Notes: generated from the letters alone by a model not told the origin. Shown: positions 1 to 10,892, counted from the stretch's first letter. The stretch is 64,000 nt of DNA from an uncultured Croceitalea sp. (GCA_937969515.1 CALBVX010000070.1:1-64000); one strand, 5' to 3'. A program made the numbers and translations.

Positions 1-2
1 GT

Positions 3-410
3 TTACTGTTTTTCAGAATACTTCGACCGAATATTCCTTACTTCAATTTCAGAAACCTGCGCATCGTTTTTATTGCCCCACGAGTTTTGAATGAAGTTCA
101 TAACATTAGCAACTTCAAGGTCGGATAATTTTACTGCTTTCATTTTACGGTTATAGTTAACCCCATTTACAGTGATTTCCCCTTTTAGACCGAATAAAAT
201 ACCGCGTAAACTTGATTCTTGATTGTTTGCTAAGTAATCAGAATTTGCTAAGGGTGGAATACGTTTTTCTTTCCCTAAACCACTTTTTCCATGGCAGGCG
301 GCGCATTTTCTAACGTATATTTTTTCGCCTAAGACCATGCTATTTTTTAAACTCGATTGTGCGTAAAGATGTGAACATCCAAATAATAATAGAACCAATA
401 ACAGTTTCAT
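3..410 (-). CDS. Secreted c-type cytochrome
   Basis: Single-haem cytochrome c of 135 aa, probably the electron acceptor of the sugar dehydrogenase encoded just upstream. A hydrophobic signal segment covers residues 2-17 (a Cys at 12 could alternatively be a lipid anchor). The haem motif CAACH is at residues 36-40, and Met90, in the segment NYNRKM, is the likely sixth ligand. The start codon overlaps the stop codon of the dehydrogenase by 4 bp (ATGA), so the two are translationally coupled. The stop codon lies three bases from the window edge, so the gene is complete. The family is clear; the partnership is inferred from gene order. Confidence 0.85.
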   Translation of the reverse strand: MKLLLVLLLFGCSHLYAQSSLKNSMVLGEKIYVRKCAACHGKSGLGKEKRIPPLANSDYLANNQESSLRGILFGLKGEITVNGVNYNRKMKAVKLSDLEVANVMNFIQNSWGNKNDAQVSEIEVRNIRSKYSEKQ

Positions 411-1531
411 TGATTTTTCGGGATAAGCTTGTAAATACCTTTTCCTTCAACACTCACATAGATAAACCCATCAGGGCCTTGTCGAACGTTTCTGACCCTT
501 CCCAAACCATCCAAGAGCTTTTCTCGGTAAACTACCTTATTATTCTTGAGCTCCAATCTTTCCAAATATTGAAAGGCCAAAGAACCGACCAATAGGCTTC
601 CTTTCCAACCTTTGTATTTTTCCGATGTTACAAAAGTCATTCCGCTAGGGGCTATAGATGGGGTCCATTGGTACAGTGGTTGTTCCATTCCGGGTCTAGA
701 GGTCTCATCTGTTATTTTTGTCCCAACGTAGTTGATTCCATAGGTAATAATAGGCCAGCCATAATTTCTACCTTTTTTGATAATATTTATTTCATCACCG
801 CCTCTAGGGCCGTGTTCGTGGTTCCAAATGTCTCCGGTTATGGGATTTTTAACCAAGCCTTGCGGATTTCGATGCCCATAACTGTAAATAGCTTTTTTTG
901 CGCCTTTTTTGTCTATAAATGGGTTGTCATCCGGAATTCGACCATCATCATGAATTCGGTATATTTTGCCCCCGTCTCTGGTAATATCCTGCGGATTTAC
1001 ATCTCTGTTGCCCCTGTCTCCAATTGAAAAATAGAGAAAACCGGCATCATCAAACTCTAATCTAGAGCCCCAATGCTGCCCTTTAGTAGTATTGGGTACT
1101 CCTTTATAGAGTGTTTCTTTAGCAACCAGTTCATTGTTTTTTAGCTTGGCACGCATGATGGTTGTATTTCCACCATTCCCATCGCCATCAGATGAAGAAT
1201 ATGAAAAGTAGATCCATCCATTATTATCATAATCTGGATGTAGTTCAATATCTAAAAATCCACCTTGACCACGCTCGTAAATATTCGGTAACCCCTGAAT
1301 TTGTGTCTTTTCTCCATCTTTAACCAAAATGAGCTTTCCACTCTTTTCTGTGATTAAAATGCTATTTTTTGAAGGAAATACCATACCCCAAGGGTTTTGT
1401 ATTCCTTCAATGATTAATTCCTCTGAAAATGAGTTAGTTACGGGGTTTTTAATGGTTTTATCCGTTGTCTGAGCACAAGATTGAGTGAGCAATACAACGA
1501 AAAAATAGAGACAAATTGGGTGGTTTTTCAT
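407..1531 (-). CDS. PQQ-dependent sugar dehydrogenase (glucose/sorbosone dehydrogenase family)
   Basis: 374-aa six-bladed beta-propeller oxidoreductase of the soluble glucose/sorbosone dehydrogenase (GSDH/YliI) family, which oxidises aldoses outside the cytoplasm with PQQ as cofactor. Family motifs visible in order are NPWGMVF near residue 47, GGFLDIELHPDY, GQHWGSRLEFD, YSYGHRNPQGL, HEHGPRGGDE and NYGWP; the conserved His and Arg residues in these are typical PQQ and calcium contacts. The N-terminus is a signal peptide ending in TQSC, possibly a lipoprotein with a weak lipobox. A cytochrome c gene follows with a 4-bp overlap, suggesting direct electron transfer. The true sugar substrate cannot be told from sequence. 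Confidence 0.88.
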   Translation of the reverse strand: MKNHPICLYFFVVLLTQSCAQTTDKTIKNPVTNSFSEELIIEGIQNPWGMVFPSKNSILITEKSGKLILVKDGEKTQIQGLPNIYERGQGGFLDIELHPDYDNNGWIYFSYSSSDGDGNGGNTTIMRAKLKNNELVAKETLYKGVPNTTKGQHWGSRLEFDDAGFLYFSIGDRGNRDVNPQDITRDGGKIYRIHDDGRIPDDNPFIDKKGAKKAIYSYGHRNPQGLVKNPITGDIWNHEHGPRGGDEINIIKKGRNYGWPIITYGINYVGTKITDETSRPGMEQPLYQWTPSIAPSGMTFVTSEKYKGWKGSLLVGSLAFQYLERLELKNNKVVYREKLLDGLGRVRNVRQGPDGFIYVSVEGKGIYKLIPKNQ

Positions 1532-1690
1532 AATTTTAACGTTCTATGGATACTTTTTATAGTTAAAACGTAGTTATAAAGGTACCAAACTAGTGACTAA
1601 TTGTATAAAATAGATTTTATTGTTTAGAAAATTATAAACTAAGAATGTAGATCCCAAATCTAACTATTCTACCTTAACCTAAATTGACCT

Positions 1691-4600
1691 ATGCTGCCCC
1701 AAACCACAAGGCGTCTTTTGTATGCCGTGCTATTGATACTGTTATCGGTAGGCACCATTTCTGCGGTTGCAAAAAACAATATCCCCACATTTTTTGATGC
1801 ATTAACTTCTAAAGTTGAAAAAACTGAAGAAAAGTCTGTAGCATTAAAGAGAGCAACAACTTATTATAAGTCTGAAGTTAGTACTGCGTCTGCTCCAATG
1901 TTTACTACTATTGTTCAAGGAGCTGATGAAGAAGTAGCCTGTAGTAACAATGGTTTTACCATAGCCCGTTTTAACTTATGTGGTGATTCAGATGATAGAA
2001 CGATATCACTTTCAGGAGGACCTTATGGTTCGGTAGAATGGCAAATTTTAGGAGGTTCGTGTTCACCTGATATCAATGAAGATTGCCCGAATACAACGAC
2101 CTCTTGTTATTCAACTGTTAGCACATCTCAAACTTTTAATTTAGATGCAAGTTCGATTCCTGCCGCTTCTGGCGCAGAGTTTCGAGTTATTGCCGACGGA
2201 GCACAATACTTTTTTAAAGTGAAGAAAAGTACTATTACCCAAACTCATGTTAAAAGAGATTTTATTTGCGGGGTAGACGGACGAATACAGATAACAAACC
2301 TTTCTAGTTCATATGAATACAGTATTGATGGAGGCGCCAATTGGCAGACTTCACCAATATTTGATGGTTTAGCTCCTGCAACCTACAATATTACAGCACG
2401 TTTACAGAATACACCCAACACTTGTGAATACCCGTATGACCCAATAGTTATTGAACAGTTGGATATTAGTATGGACGTCGAGTTCGTTGATGCACAATGT
2501 TTTGGAGATACAGGTAGTATTACGGTAACGGTTAATGATGTGCCAGGCCCTTATAAGTATACCTTATTAGATGAAAATGGGGTTCCTCAAGAATTCACCA
2601 CATTCATTACGACCAATCCATATACTTTTAGTGCTGTTGGTTTTGGCACTTATAGTGTACAGGTTGAAACTCAACAATGTATGGGTGACCCTGGAAATGG
2701 AATACCGCCACCTAGGCAAAATTTAGATATTAATGGTAATCCTATCAGTATTGGTGATGGTATAACGCCATTATCGGCTTCAACCGAGGTTAACGAAAGT
2801 TTAAGCGCTGAACCTTCATGCGGAGCGACGAGTGTAGCTATAATTGTTCGGGCATCTGGTGGTTCTGCTCCATATACGTTCACTGTAAGTGATGGTGGTA
2901 CTTCTGCAGGATCCTTTACAACTGAGACGACATATACCGTAAACACTGCGGGCAGTTATGATTTCGAAATCACTGACGCTAATGGTTGTACCATAGATGC
3001 TTCCGCAAATGTTGTTGAACTAACCCCACCTGATGTTACTGCTAGTGGAATAGACGGTACTTGTACTAATGGAGGCGCTAAATTGGATATTAACGTAGTT
3101 GATGGAAAAGGATATAATCTATCATTTAGGGCTACCCCAACAGACCCTTGGAGTACTGATCCTTTATTGACTGTTCCTGCAGGTACGTATGCAAATATTG
3201 AAGTAAGATACCAACAAGGTAGTTTCGATTGTATTTATACGATACCGACTTCTGTAACCGTGAATTCCGTAGGTACAATTAGCGGTAACGCAGTTAAAAT
3301 AGCTGATAGAACTTGTGATGGAAGTGGTGGAACAGTAGGTGGGATAATTGAGTTTCAAGGTCCTTTTTCAGGAGGTTCCGGTAGTGATTACACGTTTAGT
3401 ATTTCTGGTGATAGCCCATCGAACTTTACAACCCAAACGCTTTACAATAATTTAGCCCCGGGTACGTACACGCCAATAATTAGAGATGGTGGGGGCTGTC
3501 GCTTAGAGTTGACACCGATTACAATATTAGATATTGATCCTCCAACGGCGTTGGCTTTCGTGCAAAGTGATACCAACTGTTCTGCCGGAACATCTGATGT
3601 GCAGCTAACGGCAACAAGCACGAATCCTATCGTTAGATATGAAATTATAAGCCCAGCTTATTTTGATAATGGAACAAACGATACGTTTGATGATATAAAT
3701 GTGAACACAGCCTATGAATTCAGGGTAACAGATGACCAAGGTTGTACCTATACGGATAGTTTCACACCAGCCGTAATCAGTTCTATCCGCGCTAGGGTTA
3801 AATCTGGCGGAGATTTAAATGTTTGTACCGGGGCGGCTGATGGTGATGGTACTTTTATCATCGACGGTTTTGCGAATAATTATACCTTTAATATTGATGG
3901 TGGTACCGAGAGTGCCCCTCAAAGTGACTTGGAGGTTGATTTAAACAGCTTGACCGCCGGCAGTTACGTTATTACCGTAACTGATGCCGATACGGGTTGT
4001 CAAGATACGGCAACACTAACGGTTCAAGAACCTACAACTCCATTAACGCTAACAGGTAATGTAACACCAATGAGTTGTGCAAATGGCAATATTGGTCGAG
4101 TTATTGCTAGTGCAACAGGTGGTTGGGGAAGCTATAGTTATACATTGACTTACCCATTAGGTACTGTTGTTGGTCCCCAATCTGGAGTTACTTTTGGAGG
4201 TTTAACCGAAACAGGCACCTATACTTTGGATGTCGAGGATGCCGAAGGATGTACGGATACATTTACATTTGATTTAACTCCTTTAGATGCCCCCGTAATA
4301 GATTATGATGCAACAGCTTCAGATTTATGTTTTGAACCAGTAGCAGGAGCCACTCTTGGTGTACAAGTAACTACTGATGGTACTGCCGGTGCACCTTATG
4401 AATATCGAATTAATGGAGGTGCGTGGCAACCAAGTCCAGTTTTTTCAGGACTTTCTCCTGGTAATTACATTGTTGAGGTAAGAGATGCTAATAATTGTGG
4501 TGATACGATAAGCCTTAGTGTAAATCCTCAACTGCGGGTAAGTGCGAGTTTAGTGGCAGAAATACCTTGTGGAGGAGGAGATGGTACAATTCAAGTACAA

Positions 4601-7600
4601 GTGAATGGAGGTTATACAACCGGGGCTGGAATAAAACAATATGAAGTAAGTGCTGATAACGGTGCCACGTTTGGAACGCCCATTCCATTGACCGCAACAA
4701 GTTTTACTTATGATACCAATGCACCTGGAACATATATTTTTAGAGTTACTGATAACGAAGGATGTGTTGCTGAGTCCAATCCGTTTGTACTAGAACCACC
4801 TGTCAATATTGATCCTGCTTCAGCAGAAGTTTTTCCACCGGTTTGTGGAGAGACAAATAGTGGTAGGGCTATTATTACCCCAGATGCTACAAGTGGCGTA
4901 GCACCATATGAAATCAGTTTTGATGGTGGCGCTTTTTCAAGTCAAACAAACTTTTCAAATTTAAATCAAGGGCAGACTTACAGCTATATAGTAAGAGATG
5001 CAAGAGGGTGTGAAACGATACCTCAAAATTTAACCATTCCGAATGCAGGAACTGCTCCTGATGCCACCGTTGGGGTTATTGATGCGGTCTGTAATGCTAT
5101 CACGGATGTTATTGGAGGACAGATAGATGTTACCGCGGTAACCGGTGGCTCACCAGACTTTACCTATGTATTACAGGATCAGTTTGGGGTAGAAATAGAA
5201 AGAATAGGACCGACATCGAGCACAACGGCCAGCTTTACAAATGTTCCTGTTGGTTCATATACTGTTTTTACCATTGATAGAAACGGTTGTATCGACCAAG
5301 ATCAAGTAACGGTTGATGATGGCGATTTAGATGTTATACCAGATGCAATAACTCCAATAACATGTGACCCAGGTGGTTTTACAAATACGGTTACCATTGT
5401 CGGCGGTGTTGGGCCATTCGATATCAGATTGGTTACTGATCCGCCTAGTACTTTTGTTCCGGTTAATCTTCCCCCCGATAGGCATACTTTTACTGGATTG
5501 CAATATGGGGTATCTTATACAGTAGAGGTTTTTGATAATGGTACGGGTTGTACACATATAGAAACTATAGACCCAATTGACGGACCTTCACCACTTGATG
5601 TTACAGCAGTTTCAACCCCTGGTTTCTGTGATGCTTCACGAAATGGACAATTGGAATATACAATTACTGGGTTTGCCCCCGGTGATGATTTACTGATTGA
5701 AGTTTATAATGTTGATGACGGTAGTCTGTTAACTTCTGAGAACCCGACAAATGTAACCACTATTCCATATGTAAATAATTTTGATACGCTGCCAGGCAAT
5801 TATCAGGTGATTGTGACCAACCAAACCGATAATTGTAATGATGGAGCTTTAGTAACAATTGATAGAAATTTACCTGCTATATTTATCTTATCCGAAGAGC
5901 CTGCGAACTGTAATGCAGACGGACAGATAACCGTAGTTGGTTCTGGCGGGGCCGGTGGACCATATGAATTTGCCTTTGGTGCGACAGGTTTTGATCCAAC
6001 AGGTTTATATTCGAGCACTACAACATATACCGGAGCGGCAGGAAGCTATGATATTTACGTTAGAGATGCTGCCGGTTGTACTTCATTTGATATCGCAACC
6101 ATAATTCAGCAGCAGGCTGCCCCTGTACTTAATACTCCAGTGGTAGACAACCAATGCGATGTAACCGCAACAGTCTTCCAAATTACTGTTAGTACACCAA
6201 ATACAACGGATACCCCTCGTTTCACAATTAACGGTACAACCCAACTTGGTACTTTAAACGGAGCGGTTTATGAGGCGACTTTTACGGTCAATACGCCAGG
6301 AGATTATAATGTGTTTTTAGAAGATGCCGACGGATGTTCAAGTACCGGTATCGCCCAAGTATTTGAATTTTTATCCGCATCGGGCGGTTTTTCGGTAGAA
6401 CCTTCTTGTAATAATACAGACGGTACAATAACAGTTACCACAAATGGTGGTAGTGGTAACTTTACCTATGAATTAAGAGATGGAGCAAGCAATCCGACCG
6501 GAAATACAACGGGAGCCATAACGGGTATTTTTACTGGTGTAGGTCCTGGAGATTATGAAGTTATGGTAACCGATGATATTGCTAACGACGGAAGTATATT
6601 TTGTCCGTTTTTAGTAGACGGAATTACTTTGGAGGCAGCGACACCTCCAGTTATTGCCTCAATCATTGAAGAAGATATTACCTGTAATGGCGATGATAAC
6701 GGAAGTATTGATGTTATTCTTGCTGCTGGAACCGATGTTGATAATCCTATTACATACACTTTATATGAAACTGGTACAGCAACTGTTGTACAGCAGAATA
6801 ATTCAGGGTCATTCTCAGGTTTGGTGCCCGATAGCTATGATGTAGAAGTAGTTACGGCAAGAAATTGCGCTACAAGACAAAATAACATCGAAATAGAAGA
6901 GCCACCTACATTTTCTATTACAGCAAGTGCTCCAGATTTCAATTGCGAGCCAGGTACAAATACCTATAGTTCTACCATTATTACCGCCACCATAGTAAAT
7001 CCGGGTACGGCTACAGGCGGATACCAGTATAGTATTACTGGTTTTGAGAACTACCAGGCCAGTAATACATTTGAAATAATTGATAATGGTTCGCCACAGA
7101 ACATTACGGTATATGCTATAGATGGCAATGGATGTCAAACGACTTTTACCTTGCCCACAATTAATCCGCCTACCGATGTAGTACCATCCTTAAGTGTAGA
7201 AAGTGTCTTGGATTGTGCTAATCCGGAAAGGGTTAGAATAGATGTTACGGGCACTACTAATTTTACTATTGTGACCAATTCGGTGACATCGGTAGCAAAT
7301 GTAGATGTAGTTGGTGCATCATTTGGTTTTGTTGATTTACCGGATGCAGGAGATTATCTGATTGAGATTATTGATAATATCGGCGGTTGTACCTATCCGT
7401 TACCTAAGCATGAAGTTGAAAATCCAATTATACCTACAATTCTAATTGCTGAAGCCCAACCCGTACGTTGTGCTGTGCCAGGTAATGATGGTGAAATGTC
7501 AATCGAAGTTACCGACTACACCGGAACATATGCTTATGAAGTATTCGCTGTAGATAATCTTGGAAACGAGACTACTACCGGTATAACAGGTAATTTAGAT

Positions 7601-10177
7601 ACAACTAATAATCCAGAAACAATAACAGGGCTTACAGGTGGTAATTTTGTAGTAAGAATAACTTCAACCCAAGATCCATTTTGTACTAATGTCAGTAATT
7701 TGGCAACAATTCGAGCGCCGAACGGTCCTTTAGTACCCAGTGCCATAGAAATTGGAAATGTTAGTTGTGCCGATAATGCAGGTAAGATAGAGGCAAACTT
7801 GACTGGAGGTTGGGATGTTTCGCCGTATGAATACCGCCTTTTATTGGATTCAGATAATGACACGACCTATGAAACCGAGGTATTCACTTGGGGTACGGTC
7901 AACGAATTTGAAAATTTAGCTAGTGGTAATTATCGTGTAGAATATAGAGATATCGAAAGTTGTGATGCCTTTTTTGATATTACTTTGGATGCGATCCTAC
8001 CGATTCAAGCAGGTATACGCGAACCACAAGCTTTGGTATGTCCAGATGGTAATAATGCGGTTTTAGAAGCTTTTGACCCAACAACCGGTGATGTGCTGAC
8101 TGCATTGGCCGGTGCCACTGGTGGAGTACCAGGTGCAGGTTACAAATATCAACTGATTTATTTAGGCAGTAATGATATCACCGATGAGATTTCACGTAGC
8201 GGATTGCAAGATTCACCAACTTTTACTGGAGCTGGAGGAGGTTTTATAAGTCAAGGATGGTATGCCATAGAGGTATCCTCGAGTTTCGGATGCGCCGGAG
8301 TAACCATTCCTTATTATGTTGATCCGCCGCCGCCGATTATTCCAAATTTAGTTCAGGTTCAAGCCCCGGGATGTGGTGGCCTAGGTCAGATGCGTTTGAC
8401 CATCGAAAACCCAGAAGCAGGTTTTGAGTATGAATATAGACTCACAGATAGTGCTGGCGGAAACATAGCCGATCCTTTTATTCGAATGGAAGATTCAGCA
8501 GGTAATGCTGCTACTTTTGTCATAATCGATGGCGGGCCAAGTTTCTATCAGTATGAGGTTAGAAAAATTAACGCTACCAATACCTGTGGAGTAATCAATT
8601 CAAACGGATTAACACTAGTTGATGCGCAGGATATTGATTTGGTCGTGAATCAACCAGATGATATTTCATGTGCTTCCGAAACCGATGGACGTATAGAATC
8701 TTTCTCATCGGGAGGAGTTGGAAACAACACCTATACGCTTTATCTAGGTGACCCGGTGGATGCATTTAACCCGTCAGCATCAGCGACCATAGTGGCTTCT
8801 AATGATTTTGGTACTTTTGAGGGACTTTCAGATGCTACCAACTATTACCTTGCCGTTACCAGTGGAACTACATGTCAAGATATTGAAGGGCCTTACGCGG
8901 TAACAAGACCGGCCCCAATTGTTTTTCAGGCCAACGCTACTTCAATAAGCTGTAGTGGTGAAAATGATGGTACGATAACCGTTGAGGTTACTAGTGGCGG
9001 AGAAGGTTTGCTACAATTTGCAATTGGCCCGAATTTTAATGAATTTTTTAGCGACCCAGACAATCCTACTACATATACTTTTGAGGATTTAGAAGGTGAC
9101 GCAAACGGAAGAGAATATACTGTTCTAATACAAGACTCTCAGGGTTGCTCTGAATTAACAACAGTGATGGTCTATGAACCAGATGAGATACAGATTTCTT
9201 CGGTAGAGACTCCTGAAATTTGTCTTGGTTTTGCCGATGGAACAGCCCAGTTGACCATAACAGGAGGTACACCTTTTGTTGATGCCAATGGAGTGACATA
9301 TTACGAAACGAGTTTAAACTCAAATGACGATGCCGATTTCGTGCGTAATGACAGTCTTCTCTTTGAGAACCTTTCAGGAGGTGAGACCTATGTGGTATTT
9401 GTGCGTGATGCGAATGGTTGTGCCGATAATATTGTAATACCTATTGAAATAGGGGTTGATATTATGGCAGAAGCTATTGTTGAATATGGCTGTGATGGAA
9501 TTTTCCCGAATAGCACGGCGCGAGTAGAAATGCAAAATCAAGCTGCATTGGCAGAGGTATTATTTTCATTAGATGTCGATGATGTATCAGTAGCTTCTAC
9601 CGAAAGAATGTGGGGTGATTTGCCGGCTGGTGATCATACCGTATATATCTATCATCCAAATGGTTGTACAACCATGGTAGAATTTACAATCGATTTCTAT
9701 GAACCTTTGATGCTTGAAGTTCAAAAAACAGGTCCAGATGAAATTACGGCAATCGCCACTGGTGGTTTCGGCGGATACGAATATTTCTTCCAGGGCGAAT
9801 CGATGGGATCGGATAATATATTTAACGTGAACATAGATACAACAATTAATGTTAGGGTTATTGATGAAAGAGGCTGTGTAGTTGAAATGGTCTTTCCTTT
9901 TGATTTTGATGGTATGGTAGATATACCTGGTTTCTTTACCCCGGATGGAGATGGTTTAAACGACTCGTGGTATCCAAGAAATCGCGAATTCTTCCCGAAC
10001 ATAGAGGTAATCATCTACGACCGTTATGGTAGGGTAGTGGCAACACTAGATCAAGTTGATAAGTGGGATGGAAATTATGACGGAGCACCATTACCTACAG
10101 GAGACTACTGGTATGTTGTTAATGCCAACGATAACGAAAAACAACAGTATGTAGGTCATTTCACATTATATAGATAA
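1691..10177 (+). CDS. Giant SprB-like repeat protein with type B T9SS sorting domain
   Basis: 2828-aa cell-surface protein. Residues 1-28 form a signal peptide. Most of the length is a chain of diverged beta-sandwich repeats of about 80-95 aa of the SprB-repeat kind: each opens with a Cys near a CxG/D stretch, contains a segment like GGxxPYxYSxDGG, and ends with GxYxVxVxDxxGC. The last 85 residues are a gliding-motility-associated C-terminal domain with the hallmark FFTPDGDGLND, then IYDRYGRVV and LPTGDYWYVV, the type B signal for type IX secretion. In Flavobacterium such domains need a PorP/SprF-type partner; one is encoded at 20889. Likely an adhesin, perhaps linked to gliding. No close DNA-level repeats are seen, so the repeats are old. 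The start is the ATG before the only signal peptide. Confidence 0.88.
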   Translation: MLPQTTRRLLYAVLLILLSVGTISAVAKNNIPTFFDALTSKVEKTEEKSVALKRATTYYKSEVSTASAPMFTTIVQGADEEVACSNNGFTIARFNLCGDSDDRTISLSGGPYGSVEWQILGGSCSPDINEDCPNTTTSCYSTVSTSQTFNLDASSIPAASGAEFRVIADGAQYFFKVKKSTITQTHVKRDFICGVDGRIQITNLSSSYEYSIDGGANWQTSPIFDGLAPATYNITARLQNTPNTCEYPYDPIVIEQLDISMDVEFVDAQCFGDTGSITVTVNDVPGPYKYTLLDENGVPQEFTTFITTNPYTFSAVGFGTYSVQVETQQCMGDPGNGIPPPRQNLDINGNPISIGDGITPLSASTEVNESLSAEPSCGATSVAIIVRASGGSAPYTFTVSDGGTSAGSFTTETTYTVNTAGSYDFEITDANGCTIDASANVVELTPPDVTASGIDGTCTNGGAKLDINVVDGKGYNLSFRATPTDPWSTDPLLTVPAGTYANIEVRYQQGSFDCIYTIPTSVTVNSVGTISGNAVKIADRTCDGSGGTVGGIIEFQGPFSGGSGSDYTFSISGDSPSNFTTQTLYNNLAPGTYTPIIRDGGGCRLELTPITILDIDPPTALAFVQSDTNCSAGTSDVQLTATSTNPIVRYEIISPAYFDNGTNDTFDDINVNTAYEFRVTDDQGCTYTDSFTPAVISSIRARVKSGGDLNVCTGAADGDGTFIIDGFANNYTFNIDGGTESAPQSDLEVDLNSLTAGSYVITVTDADTGCQDTATLTVQEPTTPLTLTGNVTPMSCANGNIGRVIASATGGWGSYSYTLTYPLGTVVGPQSGVTFGGLTETGTYTLDVEDAEGCTDTFTFDLTPLDAPVIDYDATASDLCFEPVAGATLGVQVTTDGTAGAPYEYRINGGAWQPSPVFSGLSPGNYIVEVRDANNCGDTISLSVNPQLRVSASLVAEIPCGGGDGTIQVQVNGGYTTGAGIKQYEVSADNGATFGTPIPLTATSFTYDTNAPGTYIFRVTDNEGCVAESNPFVLEPPVNIDPASAEVFPPVCGETNSGRAIITPDATSGVAPYEISFDGGAFSSQTNFSNLNQGQTYSYIVRDARGCETIPQNLTIPNAGTAPDATVGVIDAVCNAITDVIGGQIDVTAVTGGSPDFTYVLQDQFGVEIERIGPTSSTTASFTNVPVGSYTVFTIDRNGCIDQDQVTVDDGDLDVIPDAITPITCDPGGFTNTVTIVGGVGPFDIRLVTDPPSTFVPVNLPPDRHTFTGLQYGVSYTVEVFDNGTGCTHIETIDPIDGPSPLDVTAVSTPGFCDASRNGQLEYTITGFAPGDDLLIEVYNVDDGSLLTSENPTNVTTIPYVNNFDTLPGNYQVIVTNQTDNCNDGALVTIDRNLPAIFILSEEPANCNADGQITVVGSGGAGGPYEFAFGATGFDPTGLYSSTTTYTGAAGSYDIYVRDAAGCTSFDIATIIQQQAAPVLNTPVVDNQCDVTATVFQITVSTPNTTDTPRFTINGTTQLGTLNGAVYEATFTVNTPGDYNVFLEDADGCSSTGIAQVFEFLSASGGFSVEPSCNNTDGTITVTTNGGSGNFTYELRDGASNPTGNTTGAITGIFTGVGPGDYEVMVTDDIANDGSIFCPFLVDGITLEAATPPVIASIIEEDITCNGDDNGSIDVILAAGTDVDNPITYTLYETGTATVVQQNNSGSFSGLVPDSYDVEVVTARNCATRQNNIEIEEPPTFSITASAPDFNCEPGTNTYSSTIITATIVNPGTATGGYQYSITGFENYQASNTFEIIDNGSPQNITVYAIDGNGCQTTFTLPTINPPTDVVPSLSVESVLDCANPERVRIDVTGTTNFTIVTNSVTSVANVDVVGASFGFVDLPDAGDYLIEIIDNIGGCTYPLPKHEVENPIIPTILIAEAQPVRCAVPGNDGEMSIEVTDYTGTYAYEVFAVDNLGNETTTGITGNLDTTNNPETITGLTGGNFVVRITSTQDPFCTNVSNLATIRAPNGPLVPSAIEIGNVSCADNAGKIEANLTGGWDVSPYEYRLLLDSDNDTTYETEVFTWGTVNEFENLASGNYRVEYRDIESCDAFFDITLDAILPIQAGIREPQALVCPDGNNAVLEAFDPTTGDVLTALAGATGGVPGAGYKYQLIYLGSNDITDEISRSGLQDSPTFTGAGGGFISQGWYAIEVSSSFGCAGVTIPYYVDPPPPIIPNLVQVQAPGCGGLGQMRLTIENPEAGFEYEYRLTDSAGGNIADPFIRMEDSAGNAATFVIIDGGPSFYQYEVRKINATNTCGVINSNGLTLVDAQDIDLVVNQPDDISCASETDGRIESFSSGGVGNNTYTLYLGDPVDAFNPSASATIVASNDFGTFEGLSDATNYYLAVTSGTTCQDIEGPYAVTRPAPIVFQANATSISCSGENDGTITVEVTSGGEGLLQFAIGPNFNEFFSDPDNPTTYTFEDLEGDANGREYTVLIQDSQGCSELTTVMVYEPDEIQISSVETPEICLGFADGTAQLTITGGTPFVDANGVTYYETSLNSNDDADFVRNDSLLFENLSGGETYVVFVRDANGCADNIVIPIEIGVDIMAEAIVEYGCDGIFPNSTARVEMQNQAALAEVLFSLDVDDVSVASTERMWGDLPAGDHTVYIYHPNGCTTMVEFTIDFYEPLMLEVQKTGPDEITAIATGGFGGYEYFFQGESMGSDNIFNVNIDTTINVRVIDERGCVVEMVFPFDFDGMVDIPGFFTPDGDGLNDSWYPRNREFFPNIEVIIYDRYGRVVATLDQVDKWDGNYDGAPLPTGDYWYVVNANDNEKQQYVGHFTLYR

Positions 10178-10267
10178 TTCTTTAAATGAAGTAACAATAC
10201 AAGGTTTTAAAATTACCGTTTAAGTGATATTTTATACATTTCATATAAAAACTTAACTGTTGTCTAA

Positions 10268-10275
10268 TACTTTTG
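10268..10275 (+). promoter_or_regulatory. Possible -7 promoter element before the 102-aa gene
   Basis: TACTTTTG fits the Bacteroidota -7 consensus TAnnTTTG and lies 52 bp before the start codon of the next gene. No TTG is present at the N21 spacing seen at other promoters in this window, so the assignment is weak. Confidence 0.3.
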
Positions 10276-10327
10276 ATTTATTTTGTAGGACAATACCTAT
10301 AAATTAATTTAGCGACAATCTGCTTTA

Positions 10328-10636
10328 ATGAAAAATAACTTATCCAAAGCCTCGCCTTCATTCTTGTTTGAAGAAAACACCAAAGTTTGTAAAGATTCAT
10401 TGATTACACTTAATTTAATCCTCAATGGATTGGCTAGTGAAAAAAAACCATATCAAATTAATTACCATACCCTTTTGATGAGTTATTCGCTTTGGCAAGG
10501 CACCGACCTTGATGATTTTTGTCATAAACAAGCATTAAGTTATTTTCTATTTAATCCCCAAAACGATTCTGAAGTTGCCCGAGAAGCTCTTTTTATTGAA
10601 ATAAGGGAATTTCTTGCTGGGTTTTCGAAAGTATAG
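10328..10636 (+). CDS. Conserved-type hypothetical protein, 102 aa
   Basis: I do not recognise a family. The product is a small soluble protein with no signal peptide or membrane segment, rich in Leu, Asp and Phe and predicted mostly helical. It sits alone between the giant repeat protein and tRNA-Pro, with about 150 bp upstream and 180 bp downstream that hold no other gene. Coding status rests on an ATG-started reading frame of uniform amino-acid composition with no overlapping competitor, and on a TAnnTTTG element upstream. Confidence 0.6.
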   Translation: MKNNLSKASPSFLFEENTKVCKDSLITLNLILNGLASEKKPYQINYHTLLMSYSLWQGTDLDDFCHKQALSYFLFNPQNDSEVAREALFIEIREFLAGFSKV

Positions 10637-10817
10637 AAACCGAACTATTCTTTCTATAACTTTATCAATAAAGGTTTCACTTTAAATAGTTATTTTTGCC
10701 TTCTTAATTTTGGAAAGTGGCCACTTGATTTTATTCAAGATAAACTGCACCACAGTAGATTGGGGTGAGTTTAAAAGCCGCAAAGTTTAACTACGTTAAA
10801 CAATATTTAATTTATTT

Positions 10818-10892
10818 CGGGATGTGGCGCAGTCCGGTTAGCGTACACGGCTGGGGGCCGTGTGGTCGCAGGTTCAAATCCTGTCATCCCGA
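10818..10892 (+). tRNA. tRNA-Pro (anticodon GGG)
   Basis: A complete 75-nt cloverleaf can be folded by eye. The acceptor stem CGGGATG pairs with CATCCCG and is followed by discriminator A. The D stem is GCGC/GCGT. The anticodon stem CACGG/CCGTG holds the loop CTGGGGG, giving anticodon GGG, which reads CCC and CCU. The T stem GCAGG/CCTGT holds the loop TTCAAAT. The 3' CCA is not encoded, as is usual for many Bacteroidota tRNAs. Confidence 0.95.

Noticed and set aside
10239-10250. TTTCATATAA before the 102-aa gene, like the proposed IclR operator
   Set aside because: It lacks the inverted half ATGAAA and a second copy; in AT-rich DNA this is expected by chance.
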